Below, one piece after another: positions 38,770 to 46,824 of a stretch of 64,000 nt of DNA. The stretch spans positions 1 through 64,000 of the forward strand of contig NZ_SWDW01000010.1 of NCBI RefSeq assembly GCF_004919045.1, written 5' to 3'. Both the position numbers and the translations under genes were made by a program. The stretch is from Sinomonas albida (GTDB lineage: Bacteria; Actinomycetota; Actinomycetes; Actinomycetales; Micrococcaceae). Every line of letters begins with the position of its first letter. Positions within the stretch are counted from its first letter, which is position 1. Under the pieces are notes generated by a model. That model saw nothing but the letters and a program-made list of their open reading frames with translations, was not told where the DNA came from and made no database searches.

Positions 38770-38805
38770 TTGAACAGTCGGAACGGGTTGAACAGTCAGA
38801 ACAGC
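38770..38805 (+). repeat. Two 18-bp direct repeats upstream of the hemoglobin gene
   Basis: TTGAACAGTCGGAACGGG at 38770-38787 and TTGAACAGTCAGAACAGC at 38788-38805 are adjacent copies, identical at 14 of 18 positions. They lie 28-63 bases before the hemoglobin start, where a promoter or operator is expected. A regulatory role is inferred from position. Confidence 0.6.
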
Positions 38806-38832
38806 GCAGCACCGAGGAAGGACGGCGGACCC

Positions 38833-39303
38833 ATGACGCAGAACGAGGGCCAGGCGGCGGGGAACCAGCCGCTCCCGCGGCGCAACTTGCTCAAGGTCAA
38901 CGATCCGTTCGCCCATGAGGACTACGCGAACACGTTCTACGCCGAAATCGGTGGGCACGAGGCGTTCGTCAAGCTCGTCGACGTCTTCTACGAAGGGGTC
39001 GCCGAGGACCCGGTGCTGCGCCCCCTGTACCCCGAGGAGGACCTCGGACCGGCCCGACGCCGGCTCACGATGTTCCTCGAGCAGTACTGGGGCGGACCGT
39101 CGACGTACAGCGAGGAACGGGGCCACCCTCGGCTGCGCATGCGGCACGTGCCGTTCAAGGTCAACCCAGAGGCGCGCGACCGCTGGCTCCACCACATGCG
39201 CGCGGGGGTCGACGCGCTGCACCTCTCGCCCCTCCATGAGGCGACGCTCTGGGATTACCTCGAACGCGCCGCGCACTCCCTCGTCAACACGTTCGACGAC
39301 TGA
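38833..39303 (+). CDS. Group II truncated hemoglobin
   Basis: This 156-residue globin belongs to the TrHbO group. Hallmarks are YAEIGGHEAFVKLVDVFYEGV, the QYWGGPSTYSEERGHPRLRM region and the proximal histidine in RMRHVPFKV, followed by the WLHHM helix with the group II Trp. Such proteins bind O2 and are linked to respiration or NO/peroxide detoxification. The ATG at 38833 lies after AGGAAGGA; the longer frame reads into the direct repeats. A short Gln/Gly-rich N-terminal extension is present. Confidence 0.94.
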   Translation: MTQNEGQAAGNQPLPRRNLLKVNDPFAHEDYANTFYAEIGGHEAFVKLVDVFYEGVAEDPVLRPLYPEEDLGPARRRLTMFLEQYWGGPSTYSEERGHPRLRMRHVPFKVNPEARDRWLHHMRAGVDALHLSPLHEATLWDYLERAAHSLVNTFDD

Positions 39304-39346
39304 AGCGGCTCACGCAGCGGGCCGGTACGCGCGCCGCGGCGAGTGC

Positions 39347-40036
39347 CTACGACGTGCCGAGCCCCGCGGCCCTCGACGCTGGAATGCGGCACAGCACATG
39401 CCCCCGCGGGGAGCTGAGCCGGACCCACGCGCCACATTCGAAGCGCTGCATCGGCACACCGGGGGCGAGGAAGCCGAGCGCCTCGGCCGCAAAGGCCGCG
39501 CCGGCGGGCAGGCGATCGGCTCCCTCGACGTCCCTGCCCCACACCGCCGCCCGCGCGCCGTCGACCACTGCCTGACCGGGCTGCGGCGGCACGGTCGCCG
39601 CGACCTCCGCCATGCCGCTCGCCGCGGCGGCGGCGAGCGCCTCGCTCGGCACGGCGCCCGACGGCGTCCACGGGCCGCGAGGCGGGCGGATCGCCGCCCA
39701 GGAGACATGGACGGACGACGGCGGGACGTCCAGGAGCGTCCCCTCGTCGCCCATGCGGGCCAGCCGGTCGGCGACGGCGGCCATCGGAACGGTCGCGTCG
39801 ACGCCGGCCGGGTGGGCGAGCGGGATCGCGCGCATCCCGAGAACGGTCGGCGTGGCCTCGCCCAGCATCCGCGGCCACAGGACGCAGACATACGCGGCGA
39901 GCACCGAACCGACGGCCTGCAGGCGCACGGCCCCGCCCGCGTCGACGGCGCGGGCGCGGGCGATAAACGTCCGCAGGTCTGCGACGGCCTCGCGGTCGCC
40001 GAGGTCGAGGGCCGTCTGAACGTCCGCCGCGCTCAC
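39347..40036 (-). CDS. Conserved-looking protein of unknown function
   Basis: A 229-residue protein with Ala- and Pro-rich composition and no clear motif. Its middle contains CVLWPRMLGEATPTVLGMRAIPLAHP and SSVHVSWAAIRPPRGPW, and the end has CGAWVRLSSPRGHVLCRIP. No transmembrane helix is convincing. GTG at 40036 overlaps the stop of the thioesterase gene (GTGA), so it is coupled to it. The codon bias is normal for the genome. The coupling hints at a role near acyl-CoA metabolism but no function can be assigned. Confidence 0.7.
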   Translation of the reverse strand: MSAADVQTALDLGDREAVADLRTFIARARAVDAGGAVRLQAVGSVLAAYVCVLWPRMLGEATPTVLGMRAIPLAHPAGVDATVPMAAVADRLARMGDEGTLLDVPPSSVHVSWAAIRPPRGPWTPSGAVPSEALAAAAASGMAEVAATVPPQPGQAVVDGARAAVWGRDVEGADRLPAGAAFAAEALGFLAPGVPMQRFECGAWVRLSSPRGHVLCRIPASRAAGLGTS

Positions 40037-40563
40037 GCCGCGCCGCCTTCTACCGACGCCGCTGCCTCGGCCTCGGACGGGAGCGGCGGGCGCCGCCGGA
40101 ACGGGACGGTCGGGCCGGCGTACTCGCCGAACGCGGCCCGCAGCGCGTGCGGCAGCCGGACGGGGCGGCCCGTCGACCGGCTGACGAGCACCATGGACGT
40201 CGCAGCGTACGCGTACAACGAGCTCCCGTCGATCTCGGCGACCGAGTAGCCGAGGTCGAAGCTCGATCCGCCCACCCGCGTCACCCACAGGTTCACGGCG
40301 ATGGGTGCGGGGCGGTACATGAGCGGCGCGAGGTACTCGATCTCGTGCCGTCCCACGAGCGTGAAGTTCGCCTCCGTCACGTAGTCGAACATCGTGGGCC
40401 CCGGTTCGGTCCGAGGCCCGTCCCCGCCGCCCGGAGCGGGCTCCCGGAGCCAGTGCACGCGGGCATCCTCGAGGAATTGGAGGAAGCGCACGTTGTTCAC
40501 GTGCCCGTACGAATCCACGTCGCCGAAGCGCAAGTGAAGCGGGAACTGGTAGGGGGCTGGCAT
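40033..40563 (-). CDS. Hot-dog fold acyl-CoA thioesterase
   Basis: The 176-residue protein matches the 4-hydroxybenzoyl-CoA thioesterase/YbgC-like class: LHLRFGDVDSYGHVNNVRFLQ carries the catalytic Asp in the usual D-x-x-G-HVNN motif. The segment HEIEYLAPLMYRPAPIAV and the RVGGSSFDLGYSV strand follow. It hydrolyses acyl-CoA esters; chain preference is not evident. ATG 40563 has GGGAAC just upstream. It is divergent from a TesB-type thioesterase 81 bases away and coupled to the unknown gene downstream. Confidence 0.92.
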   Translation of the reverse strand: MPAPYQFPLHLRFGDVDSYGHVNNVRFLQFLEDARVHWLREPAPGGGDGPRTEPGPTMFDYVTEANFTLVGRHEIEYLAPLMYRPAPIAVNLWVTRVGGSSFDLGYSVAEIDGSSLYAYAATSMVLVSRSTGRPVRLPHALRAAFGEYAGPTVPFRRRPPLPSEAEAAASVEGGAA

Positions 40564-40644
40564 GTTCCCATTTTCGCGCACGCGCCGAACCGCGGCGAAC
40601 TGCGCAGCTTGTTGCCGGGCTACCGGCGAGTTTAGTGTCGTGCC

Positions 40645-41538
40645 ATGACGTCGCCCGCCCGCCAGACCGGCCCCACGGACACCCTGCTCACCCTCCTGGA
40701 CCTCGACAATCTGGGCGGAGCCCGGACAGACAAGGACGTGTTCGTCGGGCCCAGCGAGCGCCAGCCGCGGCACCGCGTCTTCGGCGGCCAGGTCCTCGCC
40801 CAATCGCTCATCGCCGCGGCGCGGACCGTTCCCGCGGACCGCGCGGTCCACTCGATGCACGGCTACTTCCTCCGCGCCGGCGACGCCGACAAGTCGATCA
40901 CGTTCGGCGTCGAGCGGCTCCGCGACGGACGCTCGTTCTCGGCCCGCCAGGTCCATGCCTATCAGGACGGGCAGCCGATCCTCTCGATGATTGCCTCGTT
41001 CCAGACCGACGCGGTGGGGATTGACCACCAAACGGACATGCCCCAGGACGTTCCCGCCCCTGAGACGCTCCCGAGCACCGCCGACCTGCTCGGCAGCATC
41101 GACCACCCGATCGCCCAATACTGGGCGTTCGATCGGCCGTTCGACGTGCGGCATGTCGACTCCGCGCTCTACGTTTCCGCGAGCGGCGAGCAGGTGGCCC
41201 GCAACGCCGTGTGGATGAAGACGTTCGGCCCCATGCCCGACGACGAGCGGCTCCACCGCGCGGCCCTCGCCTATGCGAGCGACTACACGCTGCTCGAGCC
41301 CATCCTGCGTCGGCATGGGATCAGCTGGATCACCCCGGACATGAACGTCGCGAGCCTCGACCACGCGATGTGGTGGCACCGACCGGTGCGCGTCGACGAA
41401 TGGCTCCTCTACGTCCAGGAGTCTCCGAGCGCCCACGGCGCCCGCGGACTCGGCGTCGGGCGGATCTTCACGCGCGACGGGGTCCACGTCGCCACTGTCG
41501 GCCAGGAGGGCATGGTGCGGCTCCCGGTCCTCCCCTAG
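40645..41538 (+). CDS. tesB: Acyl-CoA thioesterase II (TesB)
   Basis: The 297-residue double hot-dog protein has RVFGGQVLAQSLIAAARTV, MHGYFLRAGD, VHAYQDGQPILSMIASFQ in the first domain. ASLDHAMWWHRP carries the catalytic Asp in the second domain, and GRIFTRDGVHVATVGQEGMVR closes it. TesB hydrolyses medium- and long-chain acyl-CoA. Its start is 81 bases from the divergent thioesterase, so the two may share control. Confidence 0.95.
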   Translation: MTSPARQTGPTDTLLTLLDLDNLGGARTDKDVFVGPSERQPRHRVFGGQVLAQSLIAAARTVPADRAVHSMHGYFLRAGDADKSITFGVERLRDGRSFSARQVHAYQDGQPILSMIASFQTDAVGIDHQTDMPQDVPAPETLPSTADLLGSIDHPIAQYWAFDRPFDVRHVDSALYVSASGEQVARNAVWMKTFGPMPDDERLHRAALAYASDYTLLEPILRRHGISWITPDMNVASLDHAMWWHRPVRVDEWLLYVQESPSAHGARGLGVGRIFTRDGVHVATVGQEGMVRLPVLP

Positions 41539-41548
41539 GCCCGCAGTC

Positions 41549-41605
41549 AACCGACGACGGCGGAGGCCGGCCCCCGCGCTGGGAGCCGGCCTCCGCCGTC
41601 GTCGT
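41549..41605. terminator. Bidirectional terminator between tesB and ettA
   Basis: A long imperfectly looped stem pairs about 41551-41570 with 41584-41604 and carries GACGACGGCGGAGGCCGGC. It lies between two convergent stop codons. The stem base shares ACGACGGCGG with the hairpin at 15413, perhaps a common terminator form in this genome. Confidence 0.75.
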
Positions 41606-41606
41606 T

Positions 41607-41636
41607 CGTCGCCTGGGCGCGCGTCGCCTGGGCGCG
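41607..41636. repeat. Two perfect 15-bp direct repeats
   Basis: CGTCGCCTGGGCGCG occurs twice in tandem at 41607-41621 and 41622-41636, between the tesB-ettA terminator and the ettA stop. No function is evident. Confidence 0.7.
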
Positions 41637-41658
41637 CGCCGCGCTCAGGCGTCCCTGG

Positions 41659-43341
41659 TTAGTCGCGCGTGAGCTTCCGGTGGGTGACCCGGTGGGGAGC
41701 CGCAGCGTCGGGACCGAGGCGCTCGATCTTGTTCTGCTCGTACGCCTCGAAGTTGCCCTCGAACCAGTACCACTTCGACTCGTCCTCGTCCGTGCCCTCG
41801 TAGGCGAGGATGTGGGTCGCGACGCGGTCGAGGAACCAGCGGTCGTGGGAGACCACGACGGCGCAGCCCGGGAACTCGAGCAGCGCGTTCTCGAGGCTCG
41901 CGAGCGTCTCGACGTCGAGGTCGTTGGTGGGCTCGTCGAGGAGCAGGAGGTTGCCGCCCTGCTTGAGCGTGAGCGCAAGGTTGAGGCGGTTGCGCTCGCC
42001 GCCCGAGAGGACGCCGGCCTTCTTCTGCTGGTCCGGGCCCTTGAAGCCGAACGCGGAGACATAGGCGCGGGAGGGCATCTCGACCTGGCCGACCTGAATG
42101 TGATCGAGGCCGTCGGAGACGACCTCCCACAGCGTCTTGTTCGGGTCGATGCCGCCGCGGCTCTGGTCGACGTAGGAGATCTTGACCGAGTCGCCGACCT
42201 TGAGGTCGCCGCCGTCGAGCGCCTCCATGCCGACGATCGTCTTGAACAGCGTCGTCTTGCCGACGCCGTTCGGGCCGATCACGCCGACGATGCCGTTGCG
42301 GGGCAGGGAGAACGACAGTCCGTCGATGAGGACCCGGTCGCCGAACCCCTTGCGGAGGTTCGAGGCTTCGATCACGAGCTGGCCGAGGCGCGGCCCCGGC
42401 GGGATCTGGATCTCCTCGAAGTCGAGCTTGCGCGTCCGCTCGGCCTCCGCCGCCATCTCCTCGTACTTCGCGAGACGGGCCTTCGACTTGGTCTGGCGTC
42501 CCTTCGCGTTCGAGCGCACCCACTCGAGTTCCTCGGCGAGGCGCTTGGCGAGCTTCACGTCCTTCTTGCCCTGGACTTCGAGGCGGGCTCGCTTCTTCTC
42601 GAGGTACGTCGAGTAGTTGCCCTCGTACGGGTAGAGCCGGCCGCGGTCGACCTCACAGATCCACTCCGCGACGTGGTCGAGGAAGTAGCGGTCGTGGGTC
42701 ACCGCGAGGACGGCGCCGTGGTACTTCGCGAGGTGCTGCTCGAGCCACTGGACGCTCTCGGCGTCGAGGTGGTTCGTCGGCTCGTCAAGGAGCAGGAGGT
42801 CCGGCTTCTGCAGGAGCAGCTTGCAGAGGGCCACGCGCCGGCGCTCACCGCCCGAGAGGACGCGGACGTCCGCGTCAGGCGGCGGGCAGCGGAGCGCGTC
42901 CATGGCCTGCTCGAGCTGGGAGTCGAGGTCCCACGCATCGGCAGCGTCGATGGCCTCCTGGAGCTTGCCCATCTCCTCGAGGAGGGAGTCGTAGTCCGCG
43001 TCGGGGCTCGCCATCTCCTCCGAGATCGCGTTGAAGCGCTCGATCTTGGCGTGAATCTCCGCCACGCCCTCCTGGACGTTGCCGAGGACGGTCTTCTCCT
43101 CGTTGAGCGGCGGTTCCTGGAGCAGAATGCCGACGCTGTATCCCGGTGAGAGCCGGGCCTCACCGTTGGACGGGGTGTCGAGCCCCGCCATGATTTTGAG
43201 AATCGTCGACTTTCCCGCGCCGTTCGGGCCCACGACGCCGATCTTGGCACCGGGGAAGAACGACATGCTCACGTCGTCGAGGATCACCTTGTCGCCCACG
43301 GCCTTCCGGGCCTTGGTCATGGTGTAGATGAATTCCGCCAT
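41659..43341 (-). CDS. ettA: Energy-dependent translational throttle protein EttA (ABC-F)
   Basis: EttA is a soluble ABC-F ATPase that binds the ribosomal E site and gates the first elongation cycles by energy state. The 560-residue protein has two ABC domains: Walker A GPNGAGKST near 39 and GPNGVGKTT near 354, signatures LSGGERRRVAL and LSGGERNRLNL, and Walker B LLLLDEPTNHLDAES and LLLLDEPTNDLDVE. The arm and PtIM linker lies between, with KKRARLEVQGKKDVKLAKRLAEE. Length and the C-terminal EGNFEAYEQNKIERLG are as in the family. The ATG at 43341 begins MAEFIYTM, the usual EttA start. Confidence 0.96.
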   Translation of the reverse strand: MAEFIYTMTKARKAVGDKVILDDVSMSFFPGAKIGVVGPNGAGKSTILKIMAGLDTPSNGEARLSPGYSVGILLQEPPLNEEKTVLGNVQEGVAEIHAKIERFNAISEEMASPDADYDSLLEEMGKLQEAIDAADAWDLDSQLEQAMDALRCPPPDADVRVLSGGERRRVALCKLLLQKPDLLLLDEPTNHLDAESVQWLEQHLAKYHGAVLAVTHDRYFLDHVAEWICEVDRGRLYPYEGNYSTYLEKKRARLEVQGKKDVKLAKRLAEELEWVRSNAKGRQTKSKARLAKYEEMAAEAERTRKLDFEEIQIPPGPRLGQLVIEASNLRKGFGDRVLIDGLSFSLPRNGIVGVIGPNGVGKTTLFKTIVGMEALDGGDLKVGDSVKISYVDQSRGGIDPNKTLWEVVSDGLDHIQVGQVEMPSRAYVSAFGFKGPDQQKKAGVLSGGERNRLNLALTLKQGGNLLLLDEPTNDLDVETLASLENALLEFPGCAVVVSHDRWFLDRVATHILAYEGTDEDESKWYWFEGNFEAYEQNKIERLGPDAAAPHRVTHRKLTRD

Positions 43342-43415
43342 GGTCTCTAATCTATCGGCTCGCCCTGTCGAACTCACATCTCGTGCACCGTGCGGCCGCC
43401 CGGAAGGCCTCGGGG

Positions 43416-44255
43416 TTACGCGTAGGGAAGCACGAGCTCCGCGAACCGCTCCTTGAGCATGGCCAAAGTCTTGTCTCCGTCGGCGTCCCAGATCTCCTGG
43501 TTGAAGATCTCGACCTCGATCGGACCTGTGTAGCCCGCGTCGCGGACCCAGGACGTGATGGCGGTGAAGTCGATGACGCCGTCGCCCATCATCCCGCGGG
43601 AGAGCAAGGCATCGGCAGCGATCGGCAGGTTGAAGTCGCACACCTGGTAGGACGCGAGGCGCCCCTCGCGCCCTGCCCTCGCGATCTGCTCGCTGAGTGC
43701 TGGATCCCACCACACGTGGAACGTGTCGACGGCGACGGCCACGTCCTGCGGATCGAACGGCGCTGCGAGATCGAGGGCCTGGCCGAGCGTCGAGACGAGG
43801 GCACGGTCCGCCGCATACATCGGGTGCAGGGGTTCGAGGAGCAGCCGGACGCCGTGCTCGCGGGCGAACGGCGCGAGTTCGGCAAGACGGTCCGAGATGC
43901 GCGCACGCGCCGCGACAACGTCCCGCTTGCCGGCCGGAAGCCCGCCCACCACGAGGTACAGATCCCGTGTGCCGAGGGTCTCGGCTTCGAGGACCGCCTC
44001 GCGGTTGTCTGCGAGGGCGACGGCCTGCCCCTCGGCATCGGCGGCCGTCAGGAAGCCGCCGCGGCACAGCGACGAGACCTCAAGGCCCGCCGCCCGGATG
44101 AGGCGCGCCGCCTCGTCGAGGCCAGCCTCGTGCACGCGGTCCCGCCACGGCCCGATCGCGGGGATTCCCGCGCGGACGCAGCCGTCCACGGCCTCACGGA
44201 GGGTCCAGCGCTTGGTCGTGGCGGTGTTGAGCGACAGCCGCGAGAAGTCGGTCAC
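43416..44255 (-). CDS. Sugar phosphate isomerase/epimerase-like TIM-barrel protein
   Basis: This 279-residue xylose isomerase-like TIM barrel shows the metal-site residues in LLLEPLHPMYAADRALV, VAVAVDTFHVWWDP, YQVCDFNLP and IEVEIFNQEIW. The N-terminus LSLNTATTKRWTLREAVDGC is typical of the family. Members isomerise, epimerise or dehydrate sugars and cyclitols. It is third in an operon with a Gfo/Idh/MocA dehydrogenase and a DUF993 protein; its GTG overlaps the stop of the DUF993 gene. This implies a step in breakdown of an oxidised sugar or cyclitol. The substrate cannot be named. Confidence 0.9.
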   Translation of the reverse strand: MTDFSRLSLNTATTKRWTLREAVDGCVRAGIPAIGPWRDRVHEAGLDEAARLIRAAGLEVSSLCRGGFLTAADAEGQAVALADNREAVLEAETLGTRDLYLVVGGLPAGKRDVVAARARISDRLAELAPFAREHGVRLLLEPLHPMYAADRALVSTLGQALDLAAPFDPQDVAVAVDTFHVWWDPALSEQIARAGREGRLASYQVCDFNLPIAADALLSRGMMGDGVIDFTAITSWVRDAGYTGPIEVEIFNQEIWDADGDKTLAMLKERFAELVLPYA

Positions 44256-45487
44256 TGGGCCACCCCGTTCACGCTCAGGAACGCCGCCATGCGCGACGCC
44301 GCGAGGACGGGGTCGCGCAGGAGGCCCGCCTGGTCGGCGAGCTCGAAGGTACGCGCCAGGTGGGTCACCGACCGCCCCGACTGCAGACCTCCCACCATCT
44401 GGAAGCCCGGCTGGTGCCCGTTGAGCCAGGCCAGGAAGGCGATGCCGGTCTTGTAGTAGAACGTCGGGGCGCTGAAGATGTGCCGGCCCAGCTCGCGCGT
44501 CGCGTCGAGCGCACTGCGCCCCTCGGTGGGACGCCCGGCGTCGAACGCCTGCAGCGCCGCGGACGCCGCCGGGTAGATCGCCGCAAAGATGCCCAGGAGA
44601 GCATCGGAGTGGCGCTCGCCGTCGCCCGCGATGAGCTCCGGATAGTTGAAGTCGTCGCCCGTGTAGAGCCGTACCCCTGCGGGAAGCGCAGCGCGCAGGG
44701 CCGTCTCGTGCTCGGCGTCGAGGAGAGAGACCTTCACGCCGTCGATCTTGTCGGCGTGCGCCGCGATGAGCTCGAGGAACGTGTTCGTTGCCGTGGCGAC
44801 GTCCTCGCTCCCCCAGTAGCCCCTGAGGGCGGGATCGAACATCGTGCCGAGCCAGTGCAGGATGACGGGCTCCCGGGCCTCGTCGAGCAAGGCAGAGTAC
44901 ACGCGCAGGTAGTCGTCGGGGCCCGAAGCCGCCTTCGCCAGAGCGCGGGACGCCATGAGGATGGCCTTCGGGCCGGCATCCTCGACCGTGGCGAGCTGCT
45001 CACGGTACGCGTGGAATGCGCGCCGCACGCCCTCGGGCCCCTCCGGCACCGTGGCGAGGTCGAGCTGGTCGGTTCCGGCTCCGCACGCGACGAGATCCCG
45101 CACCGAGAGACCTGCCGTGGCGCCTTGCCCGGTCGCCGCGACGGCTCTCGCCTCGGCCCCGACCCGGCGGATGAGCTCGCGGGTCGCGGCCCAGTCCAGC
45201 CCCATGCCTCGCTGGGCGGTGTCCATCGCGTCGGCGATGCCGAGGCCGTACGACCACAGCTCGTGCCGGAATGCCAGCGTGCGCTCCCAGTCGAGGGATG
45301 CAGGCGTTCCGGGGGTGTTGTCGGCTCCGACTGGGGGAATGACGTGTGCGGCGGCGTACGCCTTCCGAGTGGCGAAGGGGGCCGACGGGCGTGCCCACTC
45401 GCGCGGGGCTGACAGCTCGTGCCGGCGGGTGCCGCCGTCGGCTGTCGGGAGTGCGACGCTGAGAGCCGAGGAGACTGTCTGGGTCAC
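44252..45487 (-). CDS. DUF993 family, dihydrodipicolinate synthase-like protein
   Basis: The 411-residue protein fits DUF993, a branch of the DHDPS/aldolase TIM-barrel superfamily. Recognisable segments are RRHELSAPREWARPSAPFATRKAYAA cut here at its conserved start, LDWERTLAFRHELWSYGLGIADAMDTAQRGMGLDW in the first helices, and KVSLLDAEHE where a Schiff-base lysine could lie. YTGDDFNYPELI, FFYKTG-like YYKTGIAFLAW and GFQMVGG follow. The family is found in sugar or cyclitol catabolic clusters and may cleave or dehydrate a keto acid. The GTG start overlaps the upstream dehydrogenase stop. The specific reaction is unknown. Confidence 0.88.
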   Translation of the reverse strand: MTQTVSSALSVALPTADGGTRRHELSAPREWARPSAPFATRKAYAAAHVIPPVGADNTPGTPASLDWERTLAFRHELWSYGLGIADAMDTAQRGMGLDWAATRELIRRVGAEARAVAATGQGATAGLSVRDLVACGAGTDQLDLATVPEGPEGVRRAFHAYREQLATVEDAGPKAILMASRALAKAASGPDDYLRVYSALLDEAREPVILHWLGTMFDPALRGYWGSEDVATATNTFLELIAAHADKIDGVKVSLLDAEHETALRAALPAGVRLYTGDDFNYPELIAGDGERHSDALLGIFAAIYPAASAALQAFDAGRPTEGRSALDATRELGRHIFSAPTFYYKTGIAFLAWLNGHQPGFQMVGGLQSGRSVTHLARTFELADQAGLLRDPVLAASRMAAFLSVNGVAQ

Positions 45488-46653
45488 AGGACGATCTCCG
45501 GGATCTCGACGGTGCGGCGTTCGGCGCTGGACCGGAGGCCGAGTTCGGCGAGCTGGACGCCGCGAGCGGCAGAGAGGAGCCCATAGCGGTGTTCTCGTCC
45601 GGCCAGGACGTCGCGGAGGAATTCCTCCCACTGGAGCTTGAAGCCGTTGTCGAGCTCGCGATTCGCCGGGACGTCCTGCCACTGGTCGCGGAAGGACTCC
45701 GTCACCGGAAGGTCCGGGTTCCAGACCGGCATGGGCGTGTGCGCGCGGTGCTGCGCCACGCACTTCGTCAGGCCGGCGACGGCCGAGCCGTGCGTGCCGT
45801 CGACCTGGAACTCGACGAGCTCGTCGCGGTAGACGCGCACGGCCCACGAGGAGTTGATCTGGCCGACCACGGGGTCGCCGTCCGGCGTCTCGAGCTCGAA
45901 GATCCCATACGCGGCGTCGTCCGCGGTGGCCTCGTACTCGCGGCCCGCCTCGTCCCAGCGGGACGGGATGTGGGTGGCCGTGAGTGCGTTGACGCTCTTG
46001 ACCTTGCCGATGATGCCCTCGAGGACGTAGTTCCAGTGGCAGAACATGTCTGTGGTCATCCCGCCGCCGTCCTCCTTGCGGTAGTTCCACGACGGACGCT
46101 GGGCCGGCTGGATCTCGCCCTCGAAGACCCAGTAGCCGAACTCGCCGCGGATCGAGAGGATGCGCCCGAAGAAGCCCTCGTCGACCAGGCGACGCAGCTT
46201 GACGAGCCCGGGAAGGTAGAGCTTGTCGTGCACGACGCCCGCAGTCACCCCCGTCTCCCGTCCTATCCGCGCAAGCTCGATTGCCTCCTCGAGCGACTCC
46301 GCCGTCGGCTTCTCCGTGAAGATGTGCTTGCCTGCCCGCATGGCCTTACGCAGTGTCTCGGCCCGCAGGCTCGTCATGGAGGCATCGAACACGATGTCCA
46401 CGCTCGGGTCCGCGATGAGCGAATCAAGGTCGGTGGACCACTCTGCGATCTTGTGCAGCTCTGCCAGCTCGCGCAGCTTGGCCTCGTTGCGACCCACCAG
46501 GATCGGCTCGACCTGCACGCGGGTCCCGTCATCAAGGAGGAGCCCACCGGCATCCCGGAGCGGCAGAATCGAGCGCAGCAGATGCTGGCGATATCCCATC
46601 CGCCCGGTGATGCCGTTCATCGCGATTCTGAGGGTTCTGGTATCGGTGGCCAC
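45484..46653 (-). CDS. Gfo/Idh/MocA family dehydrogenase
   Basis: This 389-residue NAD(P)-dependent dehydrogenase has an N-terminal Rossmann segment (LRIAMNGITGRMGYRQH, a variant of the glycine loop), the EKP motif in IFTEKPTAES near residue 113, and a C-terminal domain with WNYRKEDGGGMTTDMFCHWNYV, where the catalytic Asp/His region lies. Family members oxidise sugar or inositol hydroxyls. It is first in the three-gene operon. GTG 46653 has AAGGAGG six bases upstream. Two operator-like dyads lie between it and the divergent LacI-type regulator. Confidence 0.9.
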   Translation of the reverse strand: MATDTRTLRIAMNGITGRMGYRQHLLRSILPLRDAGGLLLDDGTRVQVEPILVGRNEAKLRELAELHKIAEWSTDLDSLIADPSVDIVFDASMTSLRAETLRKAMRAGKHIFTEKPTAESLEEAIELARIGRETGVTAGVVHDKLYLPGLVKLRRLVDEGFFGRILSIRGEFGYWVFEGEIQPAQRPSWNYRKEDGGGMTTDMFCHWNYVLEGIIGKVKSVNALTATHIPSRWDEAGREYEATADDAAYGIFELETPDGDPVVGQINSSWAVRVYRDELVEFQVDGTHGSAVAGLTKCVAQHRAHTPMPVWNPDLPVTESFRDQWQDVPANRELDNGFKLQWEEFLRDVLAGREHRYGLLSAARGVQLAELGLRSSAERRTVEIPEIVL

Positions 46654-46710
46654 TGCCGCCTCCTTGCGTAGTCTCCGATGACCGGAGCGAGTGGTGGCGC
46701 TTTGCATGGT

Positions 46711-46771
46711 GGAAAGCGCATTCCGTCGCTTCAGTGTGCGGCACGGCACGATGCATTGGCAAGCGCATTCC
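46711..46771. promoter_or_regulatory. Two LacI-type operators in the divergent promoter region
   Basis: GGAAAGCGCATTCC at 46711-46724 and GGCAAGCGCATTCC at 46758-46771 share AAGCGCATTCC. Each is centred on the CG step typical of LacI-family operators and lies between the divergent dehydrogenase operon and the LacI-type gene. The centres are 47 bp apart, so looping or cooperative binding is possible. A CATAAT -10-like element for the regulator is at 46792-46797. Confidence 0.7.
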
Positions 46772-46824
46772 CTCCGGAGGCCTTCAAGTGCCATAATCTG
46801 GCCAGAGAAAAGGGAGGAGACCCC

